This document shows, one piece after another, positions 25,545 to 34,762 of a stretch of 64,000 nt of DNA (position 1 is the first letter of the stretch; every line of letters starts with the position of its first letter). The stretch comes from Mesorhizobium sp. YM1C-6-2 (lineage in GTDB: Bacteria > Pseudomonadota > Alphaproteobacteria > Rhizobiales > Rhizobiaceae). The position numbers were made by a program, and so were the translations under genes. The notes below the pieces were generated by a model. The model saw only the letters and a list, made by a program, of their open reading frames with translations, was not told the DNA's origin and did no database searches. The DNA lies in NCBI RefSeq assembly GCF_003666685.1, contig NZ_RCIZ01000007.1:173054-237053 (forward strand), written 5' to 3'.

Positions 25545-27043
25545 GTACCGAGCATCCATCCGCTTGCGGCCCCATCCTCGACCGCTTCCGAGCGCTTTTC
25601 ACGCCGCGCAGCATCGCCGTCGTCGGCGCCTCGACCCAAGGCACGTCGGCGGGAAACCGTTTCATTCGATCCCTGAAGGCATCGGGTTATGCCGGCAAGA
25701 TCTACGCCATCCATCCGAAGGCCGAGGAGATCGACGGCATCCGGGCATTCCGGAAGATTGCCGACATCCCCAACACGGTGGACTATGCCTATTTGACGGT
25801 GCCGGCGGAGAAGGTCGGGACCATTCTAGCCGATACCGGCGGGAAGCTGCGGTTCGCGCAGGTCATGGCGACCAATGAAGACGGCTCCGGTGCGGCATGG
25901 GAGGCGGAGATCCTAGCCCTCGCACGCGAGACCGACATGCGCCTGGTCGGCCCCAATTGCATGGGGACCCATTCGCCGCGCGGCGGCTACACCTTCATGG
26001 AAACCGCCTCGCTACGCGAGGGCCGCATCGGCATCGGCTGCCAGAGCGGCGGTCTTGGCATGGACATCCTGCTGCGCGGCCAAAACCTCGGGCTGAGCTA
26101 CAGCGGGCTGGTCACGCTCGGCAACGCGATCGACGTCCAGCCCGCGGAGTTGTTCGAATATTACCTCGAAGACCCGGACACCGATGTGATCGGATTTTAT
26201 GTGGAAGACGTGAAGGACGGCCGTCGATTCCTCGACCTCGCCCGCAGGAACAGGGGCAGGAAGCCGCTCGTCCTGATGGTCGGCGGATTGTCGAAATCCG
26301 GGCAGAAGGCAGCCGCCTCGCACACCGGCGGAATGGGCGGCAGCCGGCAGGCCTGGGAAGCGTTCGCCCGTCAGACCGGCGCGATACTCACGCCCAGCCT
26401 CGACGCATTCCTGGACGCTCTCCAGCTTTGTCTGTGGCTGCGCCCCAAGCCCGAGGCGGAGCAGCCGACCGTGACCCTGCTTGGGAACGGCGGCGGGACG
26501 AGCGTGCTGGCGACCGACGCGCTCGACGCCGCCGGTCTCGCACTGGCCGAACTCGAGCAGGCTGCCCGTGACGCCTATGCGGCGATCGAGATGCCACCCG
26601 GCGCCAGCCTGGAAAATCCCATGGACCTTCCGGCAAGCGTGCTGAAGGAAGAGGAAGGCAGGCTGATCGCGAAGCTGCTGGAGGTGGACCGCACCCTCAC
26701 CTCTCCATACGCCACCCTGGTGCACCTCAATCTGCCGGTGCTCATGGCCTACCGGCACGTCAAGGATCTGCTTCCCAATCTCGTCCAGTCCATCCTCGGT
26801 CGCGCACAGCAGGAAGACACCGCACCCCACACGCTGCTGGTGCTGAGATCGGATCGGAGCGAGGAGGCGGACGGCTGGCGCCGGCGGATGCGGGCGGTGG
26901 CCCTTGAACATCGGATCCCGACATTCGACGAAGTTCCGCAGGCGATCACCGCCCTGCAATCCTATCGGCAATATGAACGTTACCTGGCAACCCGGCGCAT
27001 GAGCGCGGAAAGCGCCGGCCAGGTCGGCGCGCCGGCCCACTGA
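25541..27043 (+). CDS. ADP-forming acyl-CoA synthetase, alpha-type subunit
   Basis: A 500-residue protein with an N-terminal CoA-binding Rossmann domain (PRSIAVVGASTQGTSAGN near residue 22), a first succinyl-CoA-synthetase-like flavodoxin domain (VGPNCMGTHSPRGGY, GCQSGGLGMDILLRG) and a second one. His261 in AASHTGG is the likely phosphohistidine. With the preceding beta subunit it would make or break an acyl-CoA with ADP/ATP. The start ATG at 25541 gives a standard N-terminus and couples translation to the beta gene. The natural acid is unknown; the neighbouring aminotransferase and aldehyde dehydrogenase suggest an acid derived from an omega-amino acid. Confidence 0.88.
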   Translation: MSTEHPSACGPILDRFRALFTPRSIAVVGASTQGTSAGNRFIRSLKASGYAGKIYAIHPKAEEIDGIRAFRKIADIPNTVDYAYLTVPAEKVGTILADTGGKLRFAQVMATNEDGSGAAWEAEILALARETDMRLVGPNCMGTHSPRGGYTFMETASLREGRIGIGCQSGGLGMDILLRGQNLGLSYSGLVTLGNAIDVQPAELFEYYLEDPDTDVIGFYVEDVKDGRRFLDLARRNRGRKPLVLMVGGLSKSGQKAAASHTGGMGGSRQAWEAFARQTGAILTPSLDAFLDALQLCLWLRPKPEAEQPTVTLLGNGGGTSVLATDALDAAGLALAELEQAARDAYAAIEMPPGASLENPMDLPASVLKEEEGRLIAKLLEVDRTLTSPYATLVHLNLPVLMAYRHVKDLLPNLVQSILGRAQQEDTAPHTLLVLRSDRSEEADGWRRRMRAVALEHRIPTFDEVPQAITALQSYRQYERYLATRRMSAESAGQVGAPAH

Positions 27044-27099
27044 TTGAGCAATGTCACCTGGCGGCGACGAGGGTCGGCCGCCATCCAACGGAGCCTTCC

Positions 27100-28497
27100 A
27101 TGACCGACAATGCAGCGACCGCCAACGCCGCCCTCTCGTATCGGGAGCGGGACATCGCCTCGGTTCTCCACCCGCAAACGAACGCGCTCAAGCATCTGAG
27201 CGTCGGGCCCACCATCATTACCGGAAGCAATGGCGTCTTCGTCACCGACGATACGGGCAAACAATATCTGGACAGCGGCGCCGGTCTCTGGTGCGCCTCG
27301 CTCGGCTATCACAACGAGCGGCTCGCCAAGGTCGCCTACAAGGCCATGTCGGAACTTGGTTATTTTCAGATATTCCGCCATGCGTCCCACAAGGCGGCGA
27401 TCGATCTGTCCGAAAGGCTGCTGGAAATAGCGCCGGTGGAAATGTCCAAGGTCCTGCTGCAGTGTTCTGGATCGGAGGCGAACGACACCGGCGTCAAAAT
27501 CGTCTGGTACTACTGGAACGCCCTCGGCAAGCCGGAGCGGCGCAAGATCATCACGCGCATGGGCAGCTATCATGGTTCGACCTGCGTGGCCACGAGCATG
27601 ACCGGCAACGGCGCGTATCACCGTAGCTTCGGCCTGCCGTTTTCGGAATTCCTCCACACCGACTTGCCGAACCACTACCGCAATGCGCTGCCTGGCGAAA
27701 CCGAACAGGAATTTTCCAGCCGTCTCGCCGACTCGCTCGAGCGCATGATCCTGGCGGAGGGGCCGGAAACCATCGCCGCATTCTGGGCCGATCCCGTGCA
27801 GGGCAACGCCGGCGCGCTCCCGCCGCCTGCCGGCTATTTCGAGAAGGTCCAGGCGGTGCTGAAAAAGTACGGCATCCTCTTCGTCGCCGACGAGGTGATC
27901 TGCGGTTTCGGCCGGACCGGCGAGATGTGGGGTTGCCAGACCTACGATCTGAAGCCCGACATGATCGCCTGCGCCAAGGGCCTGTCTTCGGGCATGCAGC
28001 CGATCTCGGCCTTGCTCATCAACGACAAGATCTTCGAAGTGCTCCGCGACGAGAGCAACCGGCTCGGCGCCTTCGTGCATGGTTTCACCTATGCGGGACA
28101 TCCGGTCGCCACGGCCGTCGCGCTCGAGACCCTCAAGATCTACGAGGAGATGGACATCGTCGCGCAGGTCCAGTCCGTCGAGGGCACCTTCCTGCAAAAC
28201 CTCGACGATCTGTCTTCCCACCCTCTGGTCGGAGCAACGTCGGGCTGCGGCCTCATCGGCGGGCTGGAGCTTGTCATGAACAAGGAGAGCAAGGCTCCGT
28301 TTCCCGCCGAGGCGAATCTGATCGGGACGATCGACAAATATGCGCAGCAGTTTGGCATCATCCTTCGAGTCGTGCCCAACCGGATCGCTTACTCGCCGTC
28401 TCTCATCATCGACGAGGCCGGTCTTGACGAGATGGCGCGTCGCACGCGCCAGGTTCTCGATGCGACACTCAACGAGTTGAAGCGCTTCGTTCGCTGA
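27100..28497 (+). CDS. class III aminotransferase (omega-transaminase type)
   Basis: A 465-residue PLP enzyme of the class III (beta-alanine/GABA/omega-amino acid:pyruvate) family. The active-site lysine is in IACAKGLSSG at about residue 293; other features are the N-terminal YLDSGAGLWCASLGYHN, CSGSEANDTGVKIV, YHGSTCVATSMTGN and the cofactor aspartate in FVADEVICGFGRTG. It removes an amino group from a terminal amine or beta-amino acid, usually to pyruvate, giving a semialdehyde. It lies 56 bases after the acyl-CoA synthetase gene on the same strand. With HyuA/HyuB it would fit a lactam or hydantoin to amino acid to semialdehyde route (inference). Confidence 0.92.
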   Translation: MTDNAATANAALSYRERDIASVLHPQTNALKHLSVGPTIITGSNGVFVTDDTGKQYLDSGAGLWCASLGYHNERLAKVAYKAMSELGYFQIFRHASHKAAIDLSERLLEIAPVEMSKVLLQCSGSEANDTGVKIVWYYWNALGKPERRKIITRMGSYHGSTCVATSMTGNGAYHRSFGLPFSEFLHTDLPNHYRNALPGETEQEFSSRLADSLERMILAEGPETIAAFWADPVQGNAGALPPPAGYFEKVQAVLKKYGILFVADEVICGFGRTGEMWGCQTYDLKPDMIACAKGLSSGMQPISALLINDKIFEVLRDESNRLGAFVHGFTYAGHPVATAVALETLKIYEEMDIVAQVQSVEGTFLQNLDDLSSHPLVGATSGCGLIGGLELVMNKESKAPFPAEANLIGTIDKYAQQFGIILRVVPNRIAYSPSLIIDEAGLDEMARRTRQVLDATLNELKRFVR

Positions 28498-28619
28498 TAG
28501 CGGGCGGTCACCAACTGGAATGCCGCTGTCGAGCGCAGGCAGCGTTCCGGCAAGCAAGAAACATCAAGAAAGAGACGCCGCCGCCCATCCACGCAGAAGC
28601 GGCCCGGTGCTTTGGCCGT

Positions 28620-29456
28620 TCACCGTCCGCTGTAGTGTGGCTCGCGTTTCTCGAGGAACGCCGACACCGCCTCATGATGGTCTGCGCTGTCATGGCACAT
28701 GCCCTGAAAGGCAGCGCAGAGGTCGAGGAACGGCGCAAGCTCCATGTTCCGCGAGGAGCGCAGGAGACGCTTGGTCAGACGGATCGTCCGAGGCGGCTTT
28801 CGTGCGATGTCCCGCGCATATTTGAGCGCGGTCGCCATCAGCTCATCGCGCGGCACCACCTCCAGAACGATCCCAAGCCGCTGCGCTTCCTCGGCGGAGA
28901 TCAGGCGGCCCCTGAACACAAGCTCGGCGGCCCGTTGATATCCCACCAGGCGCTCCAGGAACGTGACGCCGCCATCCCCCGGCACGATGCCGAGATTGAC
29001 GAAGGTCGAACCAGCCACCATCGTATCAGCCGCGATGCGCATGTCGCACATATTGGCGAGATCGAAGCCAGCCCCGATCGCTGGTCCGTTGATGGCCGCG
29101 ATCGACGGAACCTCCAGCCGGTCCAAGGCGAGCGGGATCTGCTGGATGCCGCGCCGGTACTTGTTCTGCACCGTGTAGACATCGCCGCCGAAAGATCCTT
29201 CACGGCTCTTCATATGTTTGACATTGCCTCCGGCAGAGAAGGCGTTTCCAGCGCCTGTCACGATCAGGACCGAGATCGATGGTTCGTTGTTGATCGCGTC
29301 CACGACCTTGACGATATCGCTGGCGAGCGCGGTACCGGTGAGCTCGTTCCTCACGTCGTCCCGATTCATGGTGAAGGTTGCGACGCCCCGTTCCACCACC
29401 AGAATGGCGTCATCGAGCGTCGGCGCGACGAACGCCGGTGACGGTGTATCGGACAT
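28620..29456 (-). CDS. enoyl-CoA hydratase/isomerase family protein
   Basis: A 278-residue crotonase-fold protein. The CoA and oxyanion-hole segments are clear: AFSAGGNVKHMK near residue 70 and NGPAIGAGFDLANMCD near 120. Of the two catalytic glutamates of true hydratases, the second is kept (AAELVF), but the first is replaced in GSTFVNLGIVPGDGG, where an aspartate follows in PGDGG. This favours an isomerase, hydrolase, lyase or atypical hydratase over a standard beta-oxidation hydratase. It is 81 bases downstream of the dipeptide-type ATPase on the same strand and convergent with the aminotransferase gene, so it may belong to either cassette. Confidence 0.88.
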   Translation of the reverse strand: MSDTPSPAFVAPTLDDAILVVERGVATFTMNRDDVRNELTGTALASDIVKVVDAINNEPSISVLIVTGAGNAFSAGGNVKHMKSREGSFGGDVYTVQNKYRRGIQQIPLALDRLEVPSIAAINGPAIGAGFDLANMCDMRIAADTMVAGSTFVNLGIVPGDGGVTFLERLVGYQRAAELVFRGRLISAEEAQRLGIVLEVVPRDELMATALKYARDIARKPPRTIRLTKRLLRSSRNMELAPFLDLCAAFQGMCHDSADHHEAVSAFLEKREPHYSGR

Positions 29457-29537
29457 GCTGGTGACCTGTTCTTTCTCGTCTTGTCGAAGCCGTAGGGAGA
29501 TACGGCGGCACTTTATGCCTGGAAGAAGGGATTCGCC

Positions 29538-31145
29538 TCAATCGGTTGTCAGCCTTCCCGGAACAGCCGCGAAAAGCCGCTGCGTATACTCCTGCTGGGG
29601 CGCCTTGAAGATGGTTTCTACCGGCCCGCTTTCGACGACGCGGCCCGACTGCATGACCATGATGGTGTCGCAAATGTTGGCCGCGACCCGCAGGTCGTGC
29701 GTGATGAAAATCATGGAGAGGTTCAGGCGCTTCTTGATCTCGTCGAGAAGCTCGAGGATCTGTGCCTGAACGGACACGTCGAGAGCCGATACCGCTTCGT
29801 CGGCGATCAGCAGCTTGGGATCCATGATCAGCGCGCGGGCAATGGCGATACGTTGTCTCTGACCGCCGGAAAATTCGTGTGGAAACCTCGACAGTGCCTT
29901 CCGATCGAGGCCGACGAGATCGATCATCGCCTCGGATTTCTCCAGTACCTTCCGTTGCGGCTCGTTGCGCAACCTCAGGCCCTCGCCGATTATACGCCCC
30001 ACGGTCCAGCGCGGATTGAGCGAACCGTAAGGGTCCTGAAATACGACCTGAAAGAGATGGCGCTTGCTTCTCAGCTGCGATCGGTTGAGCGCGAGGAGAT
30101 CGGTGCCGTCGAGCCGGATAGTTCCTTCGTCGGGCTCAGACAGCCGCAGAAGCAGACGGGCGAGCGACGATTTACCCGATCCGGATTCGCCGACGATCCC
30201 CAAGGTTTCGCCCACACCGAGGCGAAGCGAGACGTTGTCCACGGCCTTCATGGAGCCGCCGCCCATAAGCGGGTAGGTTTTCGAGACGTTCTCGACCGCG
30301 ACGAGTGTCGGGGCGTTCGGCGCCCCCTGTCCGCTCGTGCGATTTCTGGGTTTCGGCGATAGCGACGGCACCGCGGCCATCAGGCTTTGCGTATAGGGAT
30401 GCTTCGGGGCATGAAGCACGTCGCCAACGGGGCCGCTCTCCACTGCCCGGCCGCGCTCCATCACGATTACGCGGTCGGCGATTTCCGAGACCACGCCGAA
30501 ATCGTGGGTGATGAACAGAAGCCCTGTGCCATGCCGCTCCTGTATCTGCTTCATCAAACGCAGGATCTGCGCTTGCGTGGTGACGTCGAGCGCAGTTGTC
30601 GGCTCATCGGCAATGATGAGCTTCGGCTCGAGGATGAGCGCCATGGCGATCATCGCCCGCTGCCGCTGCCCGCCGGAAAGCTGATGAGGATAGGAGTTCA
30701 GGATGCGTTCCGGATCGGGAAGGTTCGTTTCCGTCAGAATCTCGCGCATCCGCTTCCAGCGCTCGGGCCTGCTCATTCGGGTGTGCTCGATGAGCACCTC
30801 CTCAATCTGCCGGCCGATGGTGAGCACGGGGTTGAGCGCCGTCATTGGCTCCTGAAAGATCATGGAGATGGCGTTTCCCCGTATCTTCCGGATGCTCTCG
30901 TCGCCGATCTGGACCAGATCGGTTCCCTCGAAAAGAATCCGCCCTTGTGCCACTCGCACATGCGGCTTGGGGAGCAGCCGCAGGATCGCCTTGCCGGTCA
31001 GCGACTTGCCCGAACCGGACTCGCCTATAACGCAGAGCGTTTCGCCCTTGTGCACATCGAAATTCAGGCCGCTTACCGCATACTGACGATCGGCGCCGCC
31101 GGGCAAAGCGATATCCAGATCCGTGACCTCAAGAACAGGCGTCAT
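29538..31145 (-). CDS. dipeptide/oligopeptide ABC transporter, fused dual ATPase
   Basis: A 535-residue protein containing two complete ABC ATPase domains, equivalent to a DppD-DppF fusion as in YejF. Domain 1 has Walker A GESGSGKSLTG near residue 39, LSGGQRQRAMIAMAL and LIIADEPTTALD; domain 2 has GESGSGKSSLAR near 320, FSGGQRQRIAIARAL and LLIADEAVSALD, where Ala replaces the usual Pro after the Walker B glutamate. Both have the C-terminal peptide-family extension. The gene starts 4 bases after the permease stop. It energises the importer whose membrane and binding parts lie upstream. Confidence 0.93.
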   Translation of the reverse strand: MTPVLEVTDLDIALPGGADRQYAVSGLNFDVHKGETLCVIGESGSGKSLTGKAILRLLPKPHVRVAQGRILFEGTDLVQIGDESIRKIRGNAISMIFQEPMTALNPVLTIGRQIEEVLIEHTRMSRPERWKRMREILTETNLPDPERILNSYPHQLSGGQRQRAMIAMALILEPKLIIADEPTTALDVTTQAQILRLMKQIQERHGTGLLFITHDFGVVSEIADRVIVMERGRAVESGPVGDVLHAPKHPYTQSLMAAVPSLSPKPRNRTSGQGAPNAPTLVAVENVSKTYPLMGGGSMKAVDNVSLRLGVGETLGIVGESGSGKSSLARLLLRLSEPDEGTIRLDGTDLLALNRSQLRSKRHLFQVVFQDPYGSLNPRWTVGRIIGEGLRLRNEPQRKVLEKSEAMIDLVGLDRKALSRFPHEFSGGQRQRIAIARALIMDPKLLIADEAVSALDVSVQAQILELLDEIKKRLNLSMIFITHDLRVAANICDTIMVMQSGRVVESGPVETIFKAPQQEYTQRLFAAVPGRLTTD

Positions 31146-31149
31146 GCGG

Positions 31150-31974
31150 TCAGTCTTTCAGAAGCGGATTGAGGGCATCGTTCAGCGCCTCGCCGATGAT
31201 GTTGATGCATAAAACCGTGATGAGGATCGCCAGGCCGGGAATAGTGCACAGCCACCATGCCGAGCGCAGGAACGTCCGTCCCGCGCCTATCATATAGCCC
31301 CAACTGAACGTGCTGCCGTCGCTGAGCCCAAGGAAGGAGAGGGCAGACTCCAGGAGGATCGCCTGCGCGACCATCAGCGAACCCATGACGATGATCGGCG
31401 CCAGGCAATTCGGCAGGATGTGCTGGAACAGGATCTGCCGGTCAGGCGCGCCCAGGCATTCAGCAGCGCGGACGAACTCGCGCTCGCGCATGGACATAAA
31501 CTCAGCACGCACGAGCCTCGCCACCGGCGGCCATGACACAAACGCAACGCCGATTGCGATGGAGGTAATCGAAGGCGTCAGGACAGCCACTATCACCACG
31601 GCGAAGAGAAACGTCGGGATCGTCTGGAAGAACTCGGTGCAACGCATCAGCACATCGTCGACGATGCCGCCGTAGTAGCCGGAGACTGCGCCCACGAGCG
31701 TCCCGGCCAGCAGCGCCGCCAGGCTGGCGACGAGCGCGATCGTCAGCGACGTCCTCGCGCCGTAGATCAATCCGGCGGCGACATCACGCCCCAGGACGTC
31801 GGTTCCCAGGGGATAGGTTCCGAACGGCGGTTCGAAGGGCTTGGCGAGGACGGCGAACGGATCGTGCGGATAGAGAAACGGACCCGCCACCGCGACAACG
31901 GCGATCAATCCGATGACCAAGGTCGCCGCCGCAGCGGTTTTGTTTCTGAAAAAGCGTTCGGCCGTCGTGCTCAT
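31150..31974 (-). CDS. dipeptide-type ABC transporter permease (DppC family)
   Basis: A 274-residue inner-membrane permease from the ATG at 31974 (MSTTAERFFRNKTAAAATL); codons further upstream overlap the previous gene and are not protein-like. Typical DppC features are FGTYPLGTDVLGRDVAAGLIYGARTSL, the EAA loop REREFVRAAECLGAPDRQILFQHILPN and LLESALSFLGLSDGSTFSWGYM. It begins 8 bases after the end of the DppB-type gene. The pair forms the channel for a peptide, or for nickel or opine-like ligands, since the family is broad. Confidence 0.92.
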   Translation of the reverse strand: MSTTAERFFRNKTAAAATLVIGLIAVVAVAGPFLYPHDPFAVLAKPFEPPFGTYPLGTDVLGRDVAAGLIYGARTSLTIALVASLAALLAGTLVGAVSGYYGGIVDDVLMRCTEFFQTIPTFLFAVVIVAVLTPSITSIAIGVAFVSWPPVARLVRAEFMSMREREFVRAAECLGAPDRQILFQHILPNCLAPIIVMGSLMVAQAILLESALSFLGLSDGSTFSWGYMIGAGRTFLRSAWWLCTIPGLAILITVLCINIIGEALNDALNPLLKD

Positions 31975-31982
31975 GAGCGCGC

Positions 31983-32951
31983 CTACTTCAGGTGGATTCG
32001 GGGATCGACGACGGCATAAAGGACATCGACAACGACGTTTATCAGGATGACCATGACGGAGGACACGATCAGGATGCCCGTGAGCAGGTTCAGGTCGCGG
32101 GCAAAGAGCGCCTCGTAAGCCAGCAGTCCCATGCCGGGCCATCCGAAAACGGACTCGATGATGATCGAGCCGCCGAGCATACTGCCGATCTGCACGCCCG
32201 CCATCGTGAGGATCGGGAGGAGAGCATTGCGCAGCACATGCCCATAGACGACTTTCCGCCTAGGAAGGCCCTTGGCCTCGGCGGTGACCACATAATCCAT
32301 CTTCGATTGTTCGAGCAGCGACGACCGCATCAGACGGGTGTAGACGGCGATGTAGAAAAGCGAGAGCGAAACTGCCGGTAGCACCAGATGCCAGGCAATG
32401 TCCCTGACCCGCGCGAAACCTTCGTTGAACGCCGCGATATCCTCGATGCCGCTTGTCGGGAAAATCCGATATGTGATCGAAAAGATCAGGATCAGCATGA
32501 GTCCAACCCAGAACAGCGGGGTGGCGTAGCCAAGCGTGGAGACCAAGGATATCAGGCGGTCGACCGGCCTGTTGACATTGCGAGCCGCCACGATGCCGAG
32601 GACGATCCCCAGGACAATGGAGATGGCGAAACTCGTCAGCATGAGAATAACGGTCGGCCCGACCCTCGAAAGGATGAGCTCGGAAACAGCCATGTTCTGG
32701 CGGTATGAATAACCGAGTTCGAAGGTTGCGACGTTCTTGATGTAGGTCGCGAGCTGGATGAACAGCGAACGGTCCAGCCCGAACTGTTGGCGAAGCTGTT
32801 CGACGTATTCCTCGCTGGCGCCGCCCGATTCCCCTGCCATAACGTCCGCGATGTCGCCGGGGGCGAGCCTGAGCAGAAAGAAGCTCAACACCAGTATCAT
32901 GAGGATCGTCGGTATGGCCTGGATCAGTCTGCGGGCTATAAAACGAACCAT
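31983..32951 (-). CDS. dipeptide-type ABC transporter permease (DppB family)
   Basis: A 322-residue permease. I use the ATG at 32951 (MVRFIARRLIQAIPT), the classic DppB start with a GGAAAG-type site, instead of an in-frame TTG 18 bases earlier. It shows the conserved periplasmic loop with LRQQFGLDRSLFIQLATYIKN, the LGYATPLFWVGLMLILIF segment, the EAA loop DYVVTAEAKGLPRRKVVYGHVLRNAL and VFGWPGMGLLAYEALFARD. It is the second gene of the importer operon, about 150 bases after the binding-protein gene, a gap that contains a hairpin. Confidence 0.92.
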   Translation of the reverse strand: MVRFIARRLIQAIPTILMILVLSFFLLRLAPGDIADVMAGESGGASEEYVEQLRQQFGLDRSLFIQLATYIKNVATFELGYSYRQNMAVSELILSRVGPTVILMLTSFAISIVLGIVLGIVAARNVNRPVDRLISLVSTLGYATPLFWVGLMLILIFSITYRIFPTSGIEDIAAFNEGFARVRDIAWHLVLPAVSLSLFYIAVYTRLMRSSLLEQSKMDYVVTAEAKGLPRRKVVYGHVLRNALLPILTMAGVQIGSMLGGSIIIESVFGWPGMGLLAYEALFARDLNLLTGILIVSSVMVILINVVVDVLYAVVDPRIHLK

Positions 32952-33057
32952 GAACCCGTTTCTTTCCAATCAAACCGCTGCGAGCCAAACCAACCGTACG
33001 CGACGGTCTCGCAACCGGCCGAGCCTATGCCGCCGGCGAAACCATCCCGAGACAAAA

Positions 33058-33087
33058 TGCGTGATCGCCGCTGAGCGTGGTCACGCA
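33058..33087 (-). terminator. hairpin after the dipeptide-type binding-protein gene
   Basis: TGCGTGA and TCACGCA form a 7-bp perfect stem, extended by imperfect inner pairing, 13 bases after the stop of the binding-protein gene. It matches the position of stronger hairpins after the three other binding-protein genes in the window. It may protect the upstream message or attenuate transcription into the permeases. Confidence 0.45.
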
Positions 33088-33100
33088 GATTGCTCCAGCC

Positions 33101-34762
33101 TCAGACGATATCAAGCTGGGCAAAGTTGGCGTAGAGCCCAAGCGGCGACACGACCGCGTCCTTGACCCTGTCGCTCGTGACCGTGCTGAACTGGAGTTCC
33201 ATGATCCAGATCGTCGGCGCCGCCTCGACGACCAGCTTCTGGAACTGGTGATAGAGTTCGGCCCGCCTGGCGGGATCCTTCTCGTTCGCAGCCTGATCCA
33301 TCAAGGCGTCGGTCTCCGGCGTCGACCACTGCGTCGCATTCACGAAGACGGCGCCCGGCCGGATCGAATTCGAATGATACTCGCGATGGATTCCGGTGAC
33401 CGGGTCGGCCAGATTCGAGATCCACGACAACATCATGTCGTAGTCGTAGTCGGTGTAGATCCGCTTCAACCAGGTCGGCACATCTTCGTAGCGCATGCTG
33501 GCCTTGATGCCGATCGTGTTCAGCGCCTGAATGACGTATTCCCCGAAACGCCGCCATTCCTCGCCGTAGGGCGTGGGGTCGATCGTCATCTCGAATCGTA
33601 TGCCGCCTTCCTTCTCGGGGAAGCCGGCCTCGTCGAGCAGCTTCTTGGCCTGCCCCACGCGATCGGGAACATTGTAGTTGCGGACATCGCTCGTATAGAG
33701 CCCGGTCGCCGCGAAATTGGAGCTGATAGGACCGGTCGCCGGTTTGCCAAAGCCGAACCAGACGTTGTCGATGATGAACTGTCGATCGAGCGCGTATGAG
33801 ATCGCCTGGCGGACTTTAACCTGGTCGAACGGCGCCCTCTTCGTATTGAAGTGCGCCTCGACGACCGGGGAGATCATTTCGTAGCCCTTCTGTGTGACCT
33901 CCATGCCCGGAACGGTCTCAAGATGGCGAACGTCCGAATAGAAGACCGCGCCGAAACCGGCGACCTGAACCTCGCCGCTCTCGATTGCGGCGGTACGCGT
34001 TCCTGCGTCCGGAATGTAGCGGAAGACCAGACGGTCGATCTTCGGCAGGCCCGGCTGCCAGTAATTCTCGTTCTTCTCAAGACGAACGAACTGCCCGCGT
34101 CTCCACTCGACAAACTTGAACGGCCCGGTGCCGATCGGCGCGTTGGCCTGTTCGTTGTCGCGAATGTCGGTCCCTTCGAACAGATGTTTGGGCACCATCG
34201 GCGCTTCGTAGCCGGAAAGCGCCGAGATCATGTAGGGCGCCGGCTTTGCGAGCTTGAAGACCGCAGTCAATTCATCAGGCGTCTCGATCGCCTCGACTTC
34301 CTTGAAATTGATGGAGCCGCGCGGGTGGAAGTTCTTGAGAACCTCGAGGATGGAAAACTGGACGTCGGCCGACGTGAACGGCTTCCCATCGTGGAAGACC
34401 ACTCCCGGTCGCAATTTGAACGTCACGGTCAAGCCATCTTCCGAGACCTCGAACGACTCCGCCAGCGACGGCTTCGGCTTAAGATCGAAATCGTATTCGA
34501 GCAGACCGTCATAGATCTTCGACGCCACGAGGGAGGTGGCAAGCGCACTGCTGAGATACTGGCCGAGCGTGGAGATGTCCGGCTGGACCAGGGCGACGAC
34601 AGTCTTTGTATCCTGCGCAGAAGCGATCCCCGTGAAGCCTGCCCCGGTAACCAATGCCGCGCTGGTACCCACCAGCGCCTTGAGGACTTGCCGTCGATCC
34701 GTCGACCAGTTGCCGAGCAAGCCTGAGCTAAATGCGGCTGAGTTCTTCGCGAAAGATTCCAT
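33101..34762 (-). CDS. peptide-type ABC transporter binding protein, Tat-exported
   Basis: A 553-residue family 5 extracellular solute-binding protein. The N-terminus carries a twin-arginine signal (STDRRQVLKALVGTSAAL, then cleavage near IASA-QD), so it is probably exported folded by the Tat system. The mature part has the family pattern of LRPGVVFHDGKPFTSADVQFS near residue 115 and KVRQAISYALDRQFII near 310. The ATG at 34762 is preceded by GGGGA at good spacing and is preferred to the ATG at 34774. It heads the dipeptide-type importer operon. The ligand could be a peptide or a peptide-like compound. Confidence 0.92.
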   Translation of the reverse strand: MESFAKNSAAFSSGLLGNWSTDRRQVLKALVGTSAALVTGAGFTGIASAQDTKTVVALVQPDISTLGQYLSSALATSLVASKIYDGLLEYDFDLKPKPSLAESFEVSEDGLTVTFKLRPGVVFHDGKPFTSADVQFSILEVLKNFHPRGSINFKEVEAIETPDELTAVFKLAKPAPYMISALSGYEAPMVPKHLFEGTDIRDNEQANAPIGTGPFKFVEWRRGQFVRLEKNENYWQPGLPKIDRLVFRYIPDAGTRTAAIESGEVQVAGFGAVFYSDVRHLETVPGMEVTQKGYEMISPVVEAHFNTKRAPFDQVKVRQAISYALDRQFIIDNVWFGFGKPATGPISSNFAATGLYTSDVRNYNVPDRVGQAKKLLDEAGFPEKEGGIRFEMTIDPTPYGEEWRRFGEYVIQALNTIGIKASMRYEDVPTWLKRIYTDYDYDMMLSWISNLADPVTGIHREYHSNSIRPGAVFVNATQWSTPETDALMDQAANEKDPARRAELYHQFQKLVVEAAPTIWIMELQFSTVTSDRVKDAVVSPLGLYANFAQLDIV

